This document shows positions 25,220 through 33,438 of a stretch of 64,000 nucleotides of DNA, one piece after another. A program made the translations under genes and the position numbers. The notes beneath the pieces were generated by a model that was given only the letters and a program-made list of their open reading frames with translations, was not told where the DNA came from and ran no database searches. Source of the stretch: Micromonospora profundi (lineage in GTDB: Bacteria; Actinomycetota; Actinomycetes; Mycobacteriales; Micromonosporaceae); the NCBI RefSeq assembly GCF_011927785.1, contig NZ_JAATJK010000001.1:5737001-5801000 (forward strand), in the 5' to 3' direction. The stretch's first letter is position 1, and each line of letters begins with the position of its first letter.

Positions 25220-25252
25220 ACGGCCGCACCGGCTTCCCGCCGGTGCGGCCGT
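25220..25252 (+). terminator. Strong hairpin after the binding-protein gene
   Basis: ACGGCCGCACCGGC (25220-25233) pairs perfectly with 25239-25252, loop TTCCC, followed by TTCC. It ends the permuted binding-protein gene 20 bases after its stop. Confidence 0.75.
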
Positions 25253-25405
25253 TTCCGTCTGAGGCGCCGCGCGTGATCGACTCGCTTTCCTGCAAATCGC
25301 GGTATCCGAGCGCGTCCGATGCCCCGACTTCAAGGAACCCGAGTCGATCGTGGCCGAGCAGCGCCGCGCGCCGGCAGACGGTGGGCGGTGGGCGTGTTGC
25401 CTGCG

Positions 25406-26149
25406 TCAGCGGGCGCGACGGCGTTGCAGGAACTCGGTCATCCGGCGGTGCTTCTCCTCGTCCTCGAACAGCACCGCCTGGCTGACGAGGTCGAGCTGCG
25501 GGTGCGCGGCGGCCGGCGCGTCCACCGCCAGCTTGGTCAGCCGCAACGCCAGCGGCGAGCCCTGGGCCATCTCGTCCAGCAGCCCGTGCGCCACGGTCAA
25601 CAGCTCACCGGGCTCGTCCACCAGCCGGTTCACCAGGCCGATCCGCAGCGCCTCGGCGGCGTCCACCCGGCGGCCCGTGAACAGCAACTCCTTGGCCCGG
25701 GCCTCGCCGATCAGCGCCGGCAGCCGGTGGGTCGCGCCTGCGCCGGCCAGGATGCCCAACCGCACCTCAGGCTGGCCGAAGACCGCCCGCGCCGTGCACA
25801 CCCGCAGATCGCAGGCGTACGCCAGCTCCGCGCCGCCGCCCAGCGCCGGCCCGTCGACCGCTGCCACACTCGGCATCGGCAGCGCCCTGATCCGGGCGAA
25901 GGCCGCCGAGTTGATCGCGGCCAGCGCGTCGGTGCGCCCCCGCTCGCGGAGCTGGCCGATGTCGGCGCCGCCGGCGAAGATGCCCTCCGCGCCGCCGGTA
26001 AGCAACAGCAGCCGGGGACGCGCCTCCAACTCGGCGCAGACCTCGTGCAGTTCGGCGACGAGGTCGGCGTCGATGGCGTTGCGTTTCTCCGGTCGGTCCA
26101 GCGTGACCACGAGTCGGTCCGGTAGTTCCTCGATCCGCAGCCCGCTCAC
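25406..26149 (-). CDS. Enoyl-CoA hydratase/isomerase family protein
   Basis: A 247-residue crotonase-fold enzyme. From the GTG at 26149 it reads MSGLRIEELPDRLVVTLDRPEKRNAI; the oxyanion segment FAGGADIGQL and the second block DGPALGGGAELAYACDLRV are intact, and Glu in FGQPEVRLG is at the position of a catalytic glutamate. The start overlaps the stop of the upstream dehydrogenase gene (GTGA), so the two are translationally coupled and probably act in sequence on the same acyl-CoA. The pairing resembles PaaF/PaaH-type beta-oxidation, but the substrate is not evident. Confidence 0.88.
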   Translation of the reverse strand: MSGLRIEELPDRLVVTLDRPEKRNAIDADLVAELHEVCAELEARPRLLLLTGGAEGIFAGGADIGQLRERGRTDALAAINSAAFARIRALPMPSVAAVDGPALGGGAELAYACDLRVCTARAVFGQPEVRLGILAGAGATHRLPALIGEARAKELLFTGRRVDAAEALRIGLVNRLVDEPGELLTVAHGLLDEMAQGSPLALRLTKLAVDAPAAAHPQLDLVSQAVLFEDEEKHRRMTEFLQRRRAR

Positions 26150-27003
26150 CGCTTCACACCGCCGTCCCACGTGTAGAAGCCCTGCCCCGACTTCTTGCCC
26201 AGCCGTCCGGCGGCCACCATCTCCTCAAGCAGCGGCGGTGGCGCGAAGCGGTCCCCGTAAGCGGCCTGGAGGGTCCGTGCGATGTCCAGCCGCACGTCCA
26301 GGCCGACCAGGTCGGTGAGTTCCAGCGGCCCGATCGGGTGCCGGTAGCCCAGCACCATCGCCTTGTCGATGTCGGCAGGGCTGGCAACTCCGTCGGCGAC
26401 CATGCGGATCGCCTCCAGCCCCAGGGTGACCCCGAGTCGGGAGGTGGCGAAGCCGGGCATGTCGCGTACGACGACGGGGTCCTTGCCCAGCCGGCCGGCG
26501 AGCGCGACGGCCGCGGCGGTGGTCTCCTCGGCGGTGGCCGGGCCGACCACGATCTCCAGCAGAGCCATCGCCCAGACCGGGTTGAAGAAGTGCAGGCCGA
26601 GGAAGCGCTCCGGCGCGTCCAGCCCGGCGGCCAGCTCACCGATGGCGATGCTTGAGGTGTTGCTGCCCAGCAGGGCCGGGGTCAGGGCGGCGGCGGCGCG
26701 CAGCACGGCCCTCTTCAGGTCCAGCCGCTCCGGTACGGCCTCTACGATCACCGCCGGGGCGGGTTCGACCTCGGCGAGCGTCGGGCGCAGCGTCACCCGC
26801 TGCCGGTTGGCGGCGGCCTCGTCGGCGGTCAGCTTGCCGCGCTGCACCGCCCGCTCCCACAGGTCGGCGAGCCGGTTCAGCGCGGTCGCGCCCCGCTCCG
26901 GGTCCACCTCCACCAACTCCACGGCGTGCCCGGATCCGGCCGCCACGTACGCGATGCCGAGCCCCATCGTGCCCGCACCGACGACCACGAAACGATCGTT
27001 CAT
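26146..27003 (-). CDS. 3-hydroxyacyl-CoA dehydrogenase
   Basis: A 285-residue NAD-dependent enzyme oxidising 3-hydroxyacyl-CoA to 3-ketoacyl-CoA. The Rossmann motif VVVGAGTMGLGIAYVAA opens the protein, GLHFFNPVWAM carries the catalytic His, and the C-terminal domain has GYRHPIGPLELTDLVGLD and KKSGQGFYTW, both hallmarks of the short single-domain (3-hydroxybutyryl-CoA) class. The ATG at 27003 lies four bases after GGGAGG; a GTG directly before it is less well spaced. First gene of the pair with the crotonase at 25406. Confidence 0.92.
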   Translation of the reverse strand: MNDRFVVVGAGTMGLGIAYVAAGSGHAVELVEVDPERGATALNRLADLWERAVQRGKLTADEAAANRQRVTLRPTLAEVEPAPAVIVEAVPERLDLKRAVLRAAAALTPALLGSNTSSIAIGELAAGLDAPERFLGLHFFNPVWAMALLEIVVGPATAEETTAAAVALAGRLGKDPVVVRDMPGFATSRLGVTLGLEAIRMVADGVASPADIDKAMVLGYRHPIGPLELTDLVGLDVRLDIARTLQAAYGDRFAPPPLLEEMVAAGRLGKKSGQGFYTWDGGVKR

Positions 27004-27180
27004 CACGCCTCCCTGTCCGGCCCGGTGGCGCGCGGGGTCCCCGCCGCGCCGACCCGGGTGCTCCGTCGGATCCGCTCGCTCATGGTGCGACCCTAAACAG
27101 CACGACGGCCCGGCCCATGCGTGGGGGAGCGCGGGATCGGGTACGTACGGCCTGTCAACTCAAGGGAAGGACCAGTCGAC

Positions 27181-27483
27181 ATGAGCCAGGCACCGGAGAG
27201 CGTCACCGACCCGGGCAGCACCGACTCGGAGGTCGTGGAGACGCGGGGCGACGAACGGGTCGACCTGTTGCGCGCTGACACCAACAACGACGGTCGTACC
27301 GACGTGTGGGTGGTCGACACCGACGGCGACGGCAAGGCCGATCTGTTCCAGTTCGACACCGACGGTGACGGCAAGGTGGACATCACCATGGTGGACATCG
27401 ACGAGGACGGCACCCCCGACGAGGTGGTCGACGGCGACGGTGGCATGCCGCCCGAGCAGCTTCCCCCGACCGTCCAGGTTTGA
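27181..27483 (+). CDS. Small acidic protein with four tandem calcium-loop repeats
   Basis: A 100-residue, very acidic, probably cytoplasmic protein (no signal or membrane helix). Residues 33-84 consist of four 13-residue units: DTNNDGRTDVWVV, DTDGDGKADLFQF, DTDGDGKVDITMV and DIDEDGTPDEVVD. Each has the DxDxDG calcium-binding loop, and each ends in a short beta-strand-like segment, more like thrombospondin type 3 or dockerin loops than helix-flanked EF hands. AAGGGAAGGA precedes the ATG. The preceding 20 residues and the C-terminal PPEQLPPTVQV tail are disordered by composition. Likely a calcium sensor or buffer; that is inferred. Confidence 0.75.
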   Translation: MSQAPESVTDPGSTDSEVVETRGDERVDLLRADTNNDGRTDVWVVDTDGDGKADLFQFDTDGDGKVDITMVDIDEDGTPDEVVDGDGGMPPEQLPPTVQV

Positions 27484-27486
27484 GGT

Positions 27487-27539
27487 GTAAGGAAGGGCCC
27501 CTTGTTAACGCCTGGCGTTAACAAGGGGCCCTTCCTTAC
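27487..27539. repeat. Perfect 53-bp palindromic element (24-bp arms)
   Basis: Two perfectly complementary 24-base arms (27487-27510 and 27516-27539, core AAGGAAGGGCCCCTTGTTAA) surround CCTGG. It lies four bases after the calcium-loop gene, before a convergent methyltransferase gene, so it can serve as a bidirectional terminator. It is a perfect relative of the element at 13210-13257. I recall the family as abundant in Micromonospora genomes. Confidence 0.85.
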
Positions 27540-27555
27540 ACACACAAGGTTCAGC

Positions 27556-28344
27556 TCATTCGGCGAGACGCAGCGTGGCCAGGTAGTAGGGGGCGTCGCG
27601 GTCGTCCACATCGGTCAGCCGCCAGGCGCTGCCGTGCACCAGTTCGGCGAACTCGTCAGGCGAGCAGACCAGGTAGTCGAACCAATCCGTGCCCAGCTCC
27701 CGGTAGCGGAGTCGCAGCCGCAGCTGGCCGCCGAGCCTGCCCCGACTGCGGTTGCGCTCGTGGTAGCCGGTGTGCAGCGGATCGCGTGTGCCGTACGGGT
27801 TGGTGCCGTGCGCGATGATCTGCGCCCCGGGTCGGGCCAGCGCGGCGAGCGCGGCCAGGAAGCCAGGTGCCCGCTGCCGCCCCTCGAACAGCCCAAGGTT
27901 GTTGCCGAGCAGCAGGAACGTGTCGTACCGCTGGCCGTCGGCGACGTGAGTGTCCACGGTGCCGTGCACCAACCTCCGTACGCCCCGACGTCGACTCACC
28001 GCCAGCGCGCCCGCCGAAGTGTCCAGCCCGGTCACCGGTACACCGCGCTCCTGGAGCAGCAGCGCGATCCGGCCGGCGCCGGTGCCGACGTCGAGAGTCT
28101 CGCCCCGCGCCCGGTCCACGGCCCGGTGGTCGTAGGGCTGCCAGTCGGCCGGCCCGTCCAAATAGTGTGCGGCAGGAGCGCCGTTGATCAGCCCGTCGTC
28201 CCGCTCGATGATCTCGATGACCGGTCGGGGCAGTCGACCACCGGCCATCGGCCGGGGTCCCACCCCGGTGGCTACGGCGAGCGCGTCCCGCAGCAGCTCG
28301 CCGAACACGTCTCCGATGAGAGGCTCGCCAGTCACAATGTTCAC
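27556..28344 (-). CDS. Class I SAM-dependent methyltransferase
   Basis: A 262-residue methyltransferase. SAM motif I is LDVGTGAGRIALLL (about residues 84-97), motif II VTGLDTSAGAL, and a motif III-like TFLLLGNNLGLFEG follows. The N-terminal 80 residues (PLIGDVFGELLRDALAV, then DDGLINGAPAAHYLDG) may bind the acceptor. The acceptor is not identifiable. It is divergent from the PPOX gene at 28389 with only 44 bp between. Confidence 0.82.
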   Translation of the reverse strand: MNIVTGEPLIGDVFGELLRDALAVATGVGPRPMAGGRLPRPVIEIIERDDGLINGAPAAHYLDGPADWQPYDHRAVDRARGETLDVGTGAGRIALLLQERGVPVTGLDTSAGALAVSRRRGVRRLVHGTVDTHVADGQRYDTFLLLGNNLGLFEGRQRAPGFLAALAALARPGAQIIAHGTNPYGTRDPLHTGYHERNRSRGRLGGQLRLRLRYRELGTDWFDYLVCSPDEFAELVHGSAWRLTDVDDRDAPYYLATLRLAE

Positions 28345-28388
28345 GCTATCTGGCCACTCAGTGGCCGTGTCCGCCGTATCCTTGCGGC

Positions 28389-28775
28389 GTGACGATGCTG
28401 GACCGGCTGGCGGCCGAGAAATACATCCTGCTCACGACCTTCCGCAAGGACGGCCGAGCGGTGCCGACGCCGGTCTGGGCGGTCCGGGACGGCGACACGC
28501 TGGCGGTCTGGACCCGGGCCGACTCGGGCAAGGTCAAGCGCATTCGCCGCAACGGCGAGGTGACAGTGGCGCCATGTGACGTGCGGGGTCGACCGCACGG
28601 CGCGGACGTGCCCGCGCACGCGACGATCGACGGCGGCGACATCGGCCGGATCCGTGACCTGCTCAAGCACAAGTATCGGCTGCTCGGCAGGCTGAGTCTG
28701 CTCGGCAGCCGGCTGCGCCGGGGCGAGGGCGGCACTGTCGGCATCCGCGTGACGCTGGCCGAGGCGCACCACTGA
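28389..28775 (+). CDS. PPOX-class F420-dependent oxidoreductase
   Basis: A 128-residue split-barrel flavin/deazaflavin protein. The start MTMLDRLAAEKYILLTTFRKDGRAVPTPVW is the family signature for PPOX-class F420-binding enzymes, with TRADSGKVKRIRRNGEVTVAPCDVRGRP following. Actinobacteria use such proteins in F420 redox reactions or as F420/heme/biliverdin-binding proteins. GTG 28389 is used; ATG 28395 is possible. The C-terminus is basic (GSRLRRGEGGT). Ends before a strong hairpin shared with bldC. Confidence 0.85.
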   Translation: MTMLDRLAAEKYILLTTFRKDGRAVPTPVWAVRDGDTLAVWTRADSGKVKRIRRNGEVTVAPCDVRGRPHGADVPAHATIDGGDIGRIRDLLKHKYRLLGRLSLLGSRLRRGEGGTVGIRVTLAEAHH

Positions 28776-28806
28776 CACCGGGCCGTCGACGACCGACAGC
28801 GGGCAT

Positions 28807-28844
28807 GGAAAGGGGCGGCGGATCGAGATCCACCGCCCCTTTCC
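28807..28844. terminator. Bidirectional terminator between PPOX gene and bldC
   Basis: An 18-base arm beginning GGAAAGGGGCGG (28807-28824) pairs with 28827-28844 with one mismatch and a minimal loop. The genes on both sides converge on it. Confidence 0.8.
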
Positions 28845-28861
28845 GGAAAAGCTGATGCTGC

Positions 28862-29071
28862 TCAGTCGCCCTGCCGCTGCTGCGGGATCTGACCCTGCAG
28901 CAGCGCCCTGACCTCCGACTCGCGGTATCGACGGTGGCCACCCAGAGTGCGGATGGCGCTGAGCTTGCCCGCCTTGGCCCACCGGGTCACCGTCTTCGGG
29001 TCGACCCGGAACATCGACGCCACCTCGGCCGGTGTGAGTAGCGGCTCTGGTTCGTGCGTTCGCGATGCCAT
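28862..29071 (-). CDS. bldC: BldC-family developmental regulator
   Basis: A 69-residue MerR-like DNA-binding protein without a sensor domain. It reads LLTPAEVASMFRVDPKTVTRWAKAGKLSAIRTLGGHRRY, which is the BldC winged helix; full length for the family. BldC proteins bind direct repeats and delay differentiation in Streptomyces. GGAGGAG lies before the start. The 250 bp upstream (29072-29321) is unusually AT-rich around 29190-29330 and may hold its control region. Synteny with the DUF8083 and valine dehydrogenase genes also fits actinomycete bldC loci as I recall them. Confidence 0.93.
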   Translation of the reverse strand: MASRTHEPEPLLTPAEVASMFRVDPKTVTRWAKAGKLSAIRTLGGHRRYRESEVRALLQGQIPQQRQGD

Positions 29072-29321
29072 CGGTCACTCCTCCACATGTATAGACATCG
29101 GCCGGGGTCCCGCCGGCCGACGCGTCTCCCATGGTCCGGCTAGTCCCCGATGTCCGACATGGGCCGAACGGATGAAGGTCCCTAGACGGACGGATGAACC
29201 ATGCCCGATTTTTACGACTTTTACATGGCAGAAAGTACCTTATTCGGACTCATGATCACGGTTCGTGATGCGTCAACTACGAGCACTGCTCAACTTGAGA
29301 GGGCTTCTCGGGCTATTTGCC
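29072..29321. other. AT-rich intergenic region upstream of bldC
   Basis: About 250 bp without a convincing gene between bldC and the DUF8083 gene. The part from 29200 to 29330 (for example GATTTTTACGACTTTTACAT) is clearly poorer in GC than the surroundings. A short open frame on the plus strand from 29201 runs into antisense of the next gene and looks accidental. A TATACA near 29085-29090 on the minus strand could be a bldC -10. The low GC suggests a promoter or protein-binding region. Confidence 0.4.
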
Positions 29322-30161
29322 CTAGTTACACCGCTCCAGCAGCTGCACCGCACGCCACCGGGCCACGAGCTTGTCGTACGCGGCGGACGCCTCGTCGGCC
29401 TCGCCCCGCGACAGCCCGGCAAGGCCGCTGGCGACCAACTCGGGAGAGTCGTCGGCGGTGAGGGTCTCGTCGGAGAGCAGGTCGACAAGGCCGCCGTAGT
29501 CCAGCTCCACCACCGAACGCGGATGGAACTCCTCCAGCCAGCGGGCCGCCTCCTCCACCGCATCGGTGATCGGCGCCTCGCCCACCGACTTGCGCAACAC
29601 CGACAGCGCCCGCGACGACCGCCGGCGGGCCTTGGAGATCTCGGTGCGGTAGCGCATCGCACGCCGGCCCACCTCGGTGACCAGGTCCCGCTCCGCCGGA
29701 TCGAAGAGCACGAACCACCGCAGCGGTACGCCCCAGGTGGCGATCTGCTCGTGCACCCGCGGCACCCCGTGCTCCAACACCCGGGCGCCACTGCGCCAGT
29801 CGTCCACCACGGCCCTGGCCTGCCCGGCGAGCACCGGCGGCACGAAGGCGTCGGCGAGCACCGAGGGCACCCCGTCCCGGGCGCTGAGCGCCGCCTCAGC
29901 GACACGGATCCGCAGGTTCCAGGGGCAGACCAGCAGGCCGTCGTCCGTCTCCAGGACGTACGCCTCCTCGGGCAGGTCCGGTAGCCGCGTCCAGCCCGCG
30001 CCCAACGCTTCGATCACCGCAGTCCGTTGCCGGCCGGGCCCCTCCATGGGTGCGACCGCACGCCCTTCCGAGACGTAGCGACGCCAGTAGCTCTGCCGGT
30101 CACGGTCGAATGCGGTCAGCGGCTCGTACACGCGCAGGTAAGAAGCGAAGAGCGACGGCAC
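29322..30161 (-). CDS. DUF8083-type conserved actinobacterial protein
   Basis: A 279-residue cytoplasmic protein. From the GTG at 30161 it reads MPSLFASYLRVYEPLTAFDRDRQSYW, with later blocks YVLETDDGLLVCPWNLRIRV, RTEISKARRRSSRALSVLRK and the C-terminus RWRAVQLLERCN. I recall this pattern as a conserved family of unknown function found next to bldC or valine dehydrogenase in many actinomycetes. No membrane segments and no recognisable catalytic motif. A longer start at 30224 adds a non-conserved segment. Confidence 0.8.
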   Translation of the reverse strand: MPSLFASYLRVYEPLTAFDRDRQSYWRRYVSEGRAVAPMEGPGRQRTAVIEALGAGWTRLPDLPEEAYVLETDDGLLVCPWNLRIRVAEAALSARDGVPSVLADAFVPPVLAGQARAVVDDWRSGARVLEHGVPRVHEQIATWGVPLRWFVLFDPAERDLVTEVGRRAMRYRTEISKARRRSSRALSVLRKSVGEAPITDAVEEAARWLEEFHPRSVVELDYGGLVDLLSDETLTADDSPELVASGLAGLSRGEADEASAAYDKLVARWRAVQLLERCN

Positions 30162-30357
30162 CGCGCGATCCTCCCACGAACCGCACCCGTACGCGGTCAG
30201 AGGCCGGACCCACGCGCGCCGCAACGTGGGACGACAGCGGCGCGTCGGGCACCTGCGCGGCGGCCGATACTAGGCTCGGACCCACCGGCAGCATCCCCGC
30301 CGGGGGTCCCACCAGGTCCGCACCCCACAAGGGCGCACACCATCTCAGGAGCCAGCC

Positions 30358-31440
30358 ATGGGCGTATTCGCGAGCACCGACGACCCCGGATTGACCGGAC
30401 ACGAACAGGTCGTGTTCTGCCAGGACAAGCAGAGCGGCCTGAAGGCGATCATCGGGATCTACTCCACCGCATTGGGGCCGGCCCTCGGCGGCACCCGCTT
30501 CTACCCGTACGCGAGCGAGGAAGACGCGCTCGCCGACGTGCTCGACCTGTCCCGCGGTATGGCGTACAAGAACGCGCTCGCCGGGCTGGATCTGGGCGGT
30601 GGCAAGGCGGTGATCTGGGGCGACCCGGAGCAGGTCAAGAGCGAGGCGCTGCTGCGCGCGTACGGCCGCTTCGTGGAGTCGCTCGCCGGCCGCTACTACA
30701 CCGCGTGCGACGTGGGCACCTACGTGGCGGACATGGACGTGATCGCCCGGGAGACCCGGTACGTGACAGGCCGCAGCGTCGAGCACGGTGGCGCGGGCGA
30801 CTCCTCGATCCTCACCTCCTGGGGCGTCTTCCAGGGCATGCGGGCCGCCGCCGAGCACGTCTGGGGCACGCCCAGCCTGCGCGGCCGGCGAGTCGGCGTG
30901 GCGGGCCTGGGCAAGGTCGGCAGGTACCTGACCGGGCATCTGCTGGAGGACGGCGCCGAGGTGGTCGCCACCGACGTCAACCCGAAGGCGCTGGCCTGGG
31001 CGCGCACCAACCACCCGCAGATCACCCTCGTGGACGACGCCTCCGCGCTCGTCGCCGCGGACATCGACGTGTACGCGCCGTGCGCGCTGGGCGGCGCTCT
31101 GAACGACGACACCGTGCCGGTACTGCGCGCCAAGGTGGTGACGGGGGCGGCGAACAACCAGCTCGCCCACCCGGGCATCGAGAAGCTGCTGGCCGACCGG
31201 GGCATCCTGTACACCCCTGACTACGTGGTCAACGCCGGCGGCGTGATCCAGGTGGCCGACGAGATCGACGGTTTCAACTTCGATCGGGCGAAGCTCCGGG
31301 CAACCCGGATCTACGACACCACCCGGGAGATCCTGCACCTGGCGGACGCCGACGGCGTACCGCCCGCGGTCGCGGCGGACCGGCTGGCCGAGCGGCGGAT
31401 GGCCGAGGTCGGCCGCCTGCGCACGATCCACCTGCGCTGA
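30358..31440 (+). CDS. vdh: Valine/leucine dehydrogenase (Glu/Leu/Phe/Val family)
   Basis: A 360-residue NAD-dependent amino-acid dehydrogenase that deaminates branched-chain amino acids to 2-keto acids, supplying starter units for branched fatty acids and polyketides. The catalytic segment [13 protein letters not shown] and the lysines in [19 protein letters not shown] are intact; the Rossmann motif is [17 protein letters not shown]. The motif [13 protein letters not shown] is typical of leucine/valine enzymes. Which amino acid is preferred cannot be told by eye. Followed by a perfect 13-bp terminator hairpin. Confidence 0.88.
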   Translation: MGVFASTDDPGLTGHEQVVFCQDKQSGLKAIIGIYSTALGPALGGTRFYPYASEEDALADVLDLSRGMAYKNALAGLDLGGGKAVIWGDPEQVKSEALLRAYGRFVESLAGRYYTACDVGTYVADMDVIARETRYVTGRSVEHGGAGDSSILTSWGVFQGMRAAAEHVWGTPSLRGRRVGVAGLGKVGRYLTGHLLEDGAEVVATDVNPKALAWARTNHPQITLVDDASALVAADIDVYAPCALGGALNDDTVPVLRAKVVTGAANNQLAHPGIEKLLADRGILYTPDYVVNAGGVIQVADEIDGFNFDRAKLRATRIYDTTREILHLADADGVPPAVAADRLAERRMAEVGRLRTIHLR

Positions 31441-31448
31441 GCGTTTCA

Positions 31449-31480
31449 CCGGAGGCGGATCGACCGGGATCCGCCTCCGG
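31449..31480 (+). terminator. Terminator of the valine dehydrogenase gene
   Basis: CCGGAGGCGGATC (31449-31461) pairs perfectly with 31468-31480, loop GACCGG, nine bases after the stop. The rest of the gap to 31743 shows a TTGACT at about 31536 and two TGTCACG copies but no gene and no promoter I can define. Confidence 0.8.
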
Positions 31481-31743
31481 GCCTCAAAGGTCGGTAGTGC
31501 TCGGTACGCTGAAGCCCAGTCAGGTTTGTCACGCTTTGACTGGTGTCACGGGCGCTCTCCGCTTCGCTCCTTACCGGGTACACTGGGTGACGGCCGGATC
31601 AACGCGACGCGCAGAGCCGGCTGACGGTAACCCGAGGTGCCGAACGATGGCATCCCCATGTACCGTAAGACCTACGAGAGATGCCTGACGTCATCGGGGC
31701 CCGCCTTCGGGCTGCCCCGCATTCTGTGCGAGGGGGTCGAGCC

Positions 31744-31959
31744 ATGGGGCGCGGCCGTGCTAAGGCCAAGCAGACAAAGGTGGCCCGGGAGTTGAAGTAC
31801 CACTCCCCGAACACCGACCTCACCGCCTTGCAGCGCGAACTGGCGGGTGCTGGTAAGTCTGAGCACCACTTCGACGACGACTCTAAAGAGTTCGTCGACG
31901 ACGATGATGAGAATCATGCTGACGACGACCCGGATCCCTGGGTACGTCCGACCCGCTGA
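31744..31959 (+). CDS. DUF3073 protein
   Basis: A 71-residue protein with the DUF3073 signature: a very basic start MGRGRAKAKQTKVARELKYH, a middle TDLTALQRELAG, and an acidic tail rich in Asp (DDDSKEFVDDDDENHADDD). This family is small, conserved across actinobacteria and of unknown function; the dipolar charge suggests nucleic-acid or ribosome contact, which is speculation. The ATG at 31744 is chosen because the conserved sequence begins there; upstream in-frame starts add non-conserved residues. Confidence 0.88.
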   Translation: MGRGRAKAKQTKVARELKYHSPNTDLTALQRELAGAGKSEHHFDDDSKEFVDDDDENHADDDPDPWVRPTR

Positions 31960-31973
31960 CCTCTCGACGCAGC

Positions 31974-32001
31974 TGAGCACGCGGTAAGCCCCGCGTGCTC
32001 A
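31974..32001. terminator. Hairpin after DUF3073
   Basis: TGAGCACGCGG (31974-31984) pairs perfectly with 31991-32001, loop TAAGCC, 15 bases after the DUF3073 stop. Confidence 0.65.
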
Positions 32002-32034
32002 CGCATGTGCCCGTCGGGAAGACACCGGTGCAGA

Positions 32035-32090
32035 CGATCAGGGGCCTGCCCCAGCCGGAGAACACCTACCGGCCGACAGGCCCCTGATCG
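32035..32090 (-). terminator. Terminator of the cyclophane RiPP operon
   Basis: CGATCAGGGGCCTG (32035-32048) pairs perfectly over 14 bp with 32077-32090; the 28-base loop holds an inner CCGG pairing. It lies just after the precursor stop at 32100 on the minus strand. Confidence 0.65.
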
Positions 32091-32099
32091 CGGTCGACC

Positions 32100-32336
32100 T
32101 CAGCGCGGGCGGTTGTTCCAGTTGTAGAAGGTCGGGATGTTCTCGAAGTGGTTCCAGGCGCAGACCGCGCTGGCGCCGTCCCCGCCCGACACCTCCGCCC
32201 GCAGCCGCCGTGCGTCCGCCGCCTCCTGGAGCAGAGCGACAAGCCCGGGGGCGGCCTCCCGCACCCGCTCGGTGACGCTGTCCGGGATGGCATCCGATTC
32301 GTGCTCAGGCCGCCGGTGACTGGTGGTCTCGGGCAT
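32100..32336 (-). CDS. RiPP precursor peptide with aromatic-X-Asn core (cyclophane type)
   Basis: A 78-residue peptide encoded directly after, and overlapping by 32 bases, a radical SAM/SPASM gene. Residues 1-55 look like a leader (SVTERVREAAPGLVALLQEAADARRLRAEV). The C-terminal 20 residues contain WNH (61-63), FEN (64-66), FYN (70-72) and WNN (73-75), ending RPR. Aromatic-X-Asn triplets are the sites where three-residue cyclophane-forming radical SAM enzymes join the aromatic ring to the Asn beta carbon. A GGGAG site lies nine bases before the ATG at 32336. The arrangement resembles families I recall named multiple-cyclophane RiPP (AmcA type). Product and activity unknown. Confidence 0.75.
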   Translation of the reverse strand: MPETTSHRRPEHESDAIPDSVTERVREAAPGLVALLQEAADARRLRAEVSGGDGASAVCAWNHFENIPTFYNWNNRPR

Positions 32337-33438
32337 GCTCCAACACTCCCTCCAATAGGCGGATCTTGCTGTTGCGGCAGTGCTCGGTCTCCGTACCGTC
32401 GAAACGCCCCAGCTCGAAGTAACGGTTGGCCGCATGACCACCGCCACAGAAGCCGAAGTACGGGCAGGCCGTCCTGCACGCCTCCACCCCGGTCAGGAAC
32501 TCGCCCACCCACGGCGTGGACGCCGCGTCGACGAGGATCTGCGCCAGTGGTGTGGCCAGGACATTCCCACTGCTGAAGTCGCCGTAGCGGGCGTCGGTGA
32601 AGCCCGCCAGCTCCGGCGAGAGCACCGTCACCGAGCCGTCGTGCCCGATGGTCGGGATCGGATCCAGCCGCCGCGGCAGCACGGCGTCCGCCGCGTCATC
32701 GAGCACCGCCGCCGTGTACCGCAGCGACCACTCGACCTCCCGCAGGTGGATCCGGGGCTCCCGGCGCCAGGCCGACACCAACTCGGCCCAGAACGCGGTG
32801 ACCGCCCTCGGGTCGTGACTGTTGTCGCGGGTGTTGACGCCCTCGGTCTCCTCGATGTTGATGCCGAGCACGTCACAGCCCAACCCGAGGAAATAGTCGT
32901 ACAACTCGGCGGCGAGCCCGGGCACGGGCCGGGACACCACTGCCAGCGCCGAGAACGGCAGGCCGTGCCGACGCAGCGCCGCCACACCCCGCAGGATCCG
33001 GTCGTACGCCGGCTGCCCACCCCTGTTGACCCGGTCGCCGTTGCGCTCCCGGGGCCCGTCCACGCTCACGCTCACGCGCATCTCGTGCCGGGCGAAGAAG
33101 TCGCACCACTCGTCGTCGATGAGCGTGGCGTTCGTCTGCACATGATGCTCGACCTCGGGACCGAACGGCGCCATCAGGTCGGCGAGGTGCTCCCGACCCG
33201 CAGCCAACGGCTCACCGCCGTGCCACACCACCGAGAACCGACCGGAGGTCGCCCACGGGTTGACCGCCGCCGCCACCGCCTCGGCCACCGGCACCGACAT
33301 CCGCTGGTCCGCAGCCCGGAACGGCAGATAGCAGTACGCGCAGTCCAGGTTGCAGAGGGTCGTGGGCTGCATCACGACGTACGACGGGACGACGGCCAAG
33401 CCGCGCATACCGCTGAACGCCTGTTCCCGAGCAGCCAT
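32305..33438 (-). CDS. Radical SAM/SPASM peptide maturase (cyclophane-forming)
   Basis: A 377-residue radical SAM enzyme. The 4Fe-4S motif is CNLDCAYC (Cys29, Cys33, Cys36) followed by VVWHGGEPL, and the C-terminal SPASM-type cysteines lie in CRTACPYFGFCGGGHAANRY and EHCRNSK. GGAGGAGGG stands before the ATG. It should bind the leader of the peptide encoded at 32100-32336 and crosslink aromatic side chains to the neighbouring Asn residues through a radical mechanism; the substrate pairing is inferred from overlap and from the core motifs. No protease or exporter gene is adjacent, so removal of the leader must depend on enzymes elsewhere. Confidence 0.88.
   Translation of the reverse strand: MAAREQAFSGMRGLAVVPSYVVMQPTTLCNLDCAYCYLPFRAADQRMSVPVAEAVAAAVNPWATSGRFSVVWHGGEPLAAGREHLADLMAPFGPEVEHHVQTNATLIDDEWCDFFARHEMRVSVSVDGPRERNGDRVNRGGQPAYDRILRGVAALRRHGLPFSALAVVSRPVPGLAAELYDYFLGLGCDVLGINIEETEGVNTRDNSHDPRAVTAFWAELVSAWRREPRIHLREVEWSLRYTAAVLDDAADAVLPRRLDPIPTIGHDGSVTVLSPELAGFTDARYGDFSSGNVLATPLAQILVDAASTPWVGEFLTGVEACRTACPYFGFCGGGHAANRYFELGRFDGTETEHCRNSKIRLLEGVLEHARDHQSPAA

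Noticed and set aside
29201..29461. Short plus-strand frame starting MPDFYDFYMAES in the AT-rich gap
   Set aside because: Begins in non-coding AT-rich DNA and then reads antisense of the DUF8083 gene; no ribosome site.
31441..31743. Riboswitch or promoter for DUF3073 in the TTGACT/TGTCACG region
   Set aside because: No properly spaced -10 and no conserved structure that I recognise.
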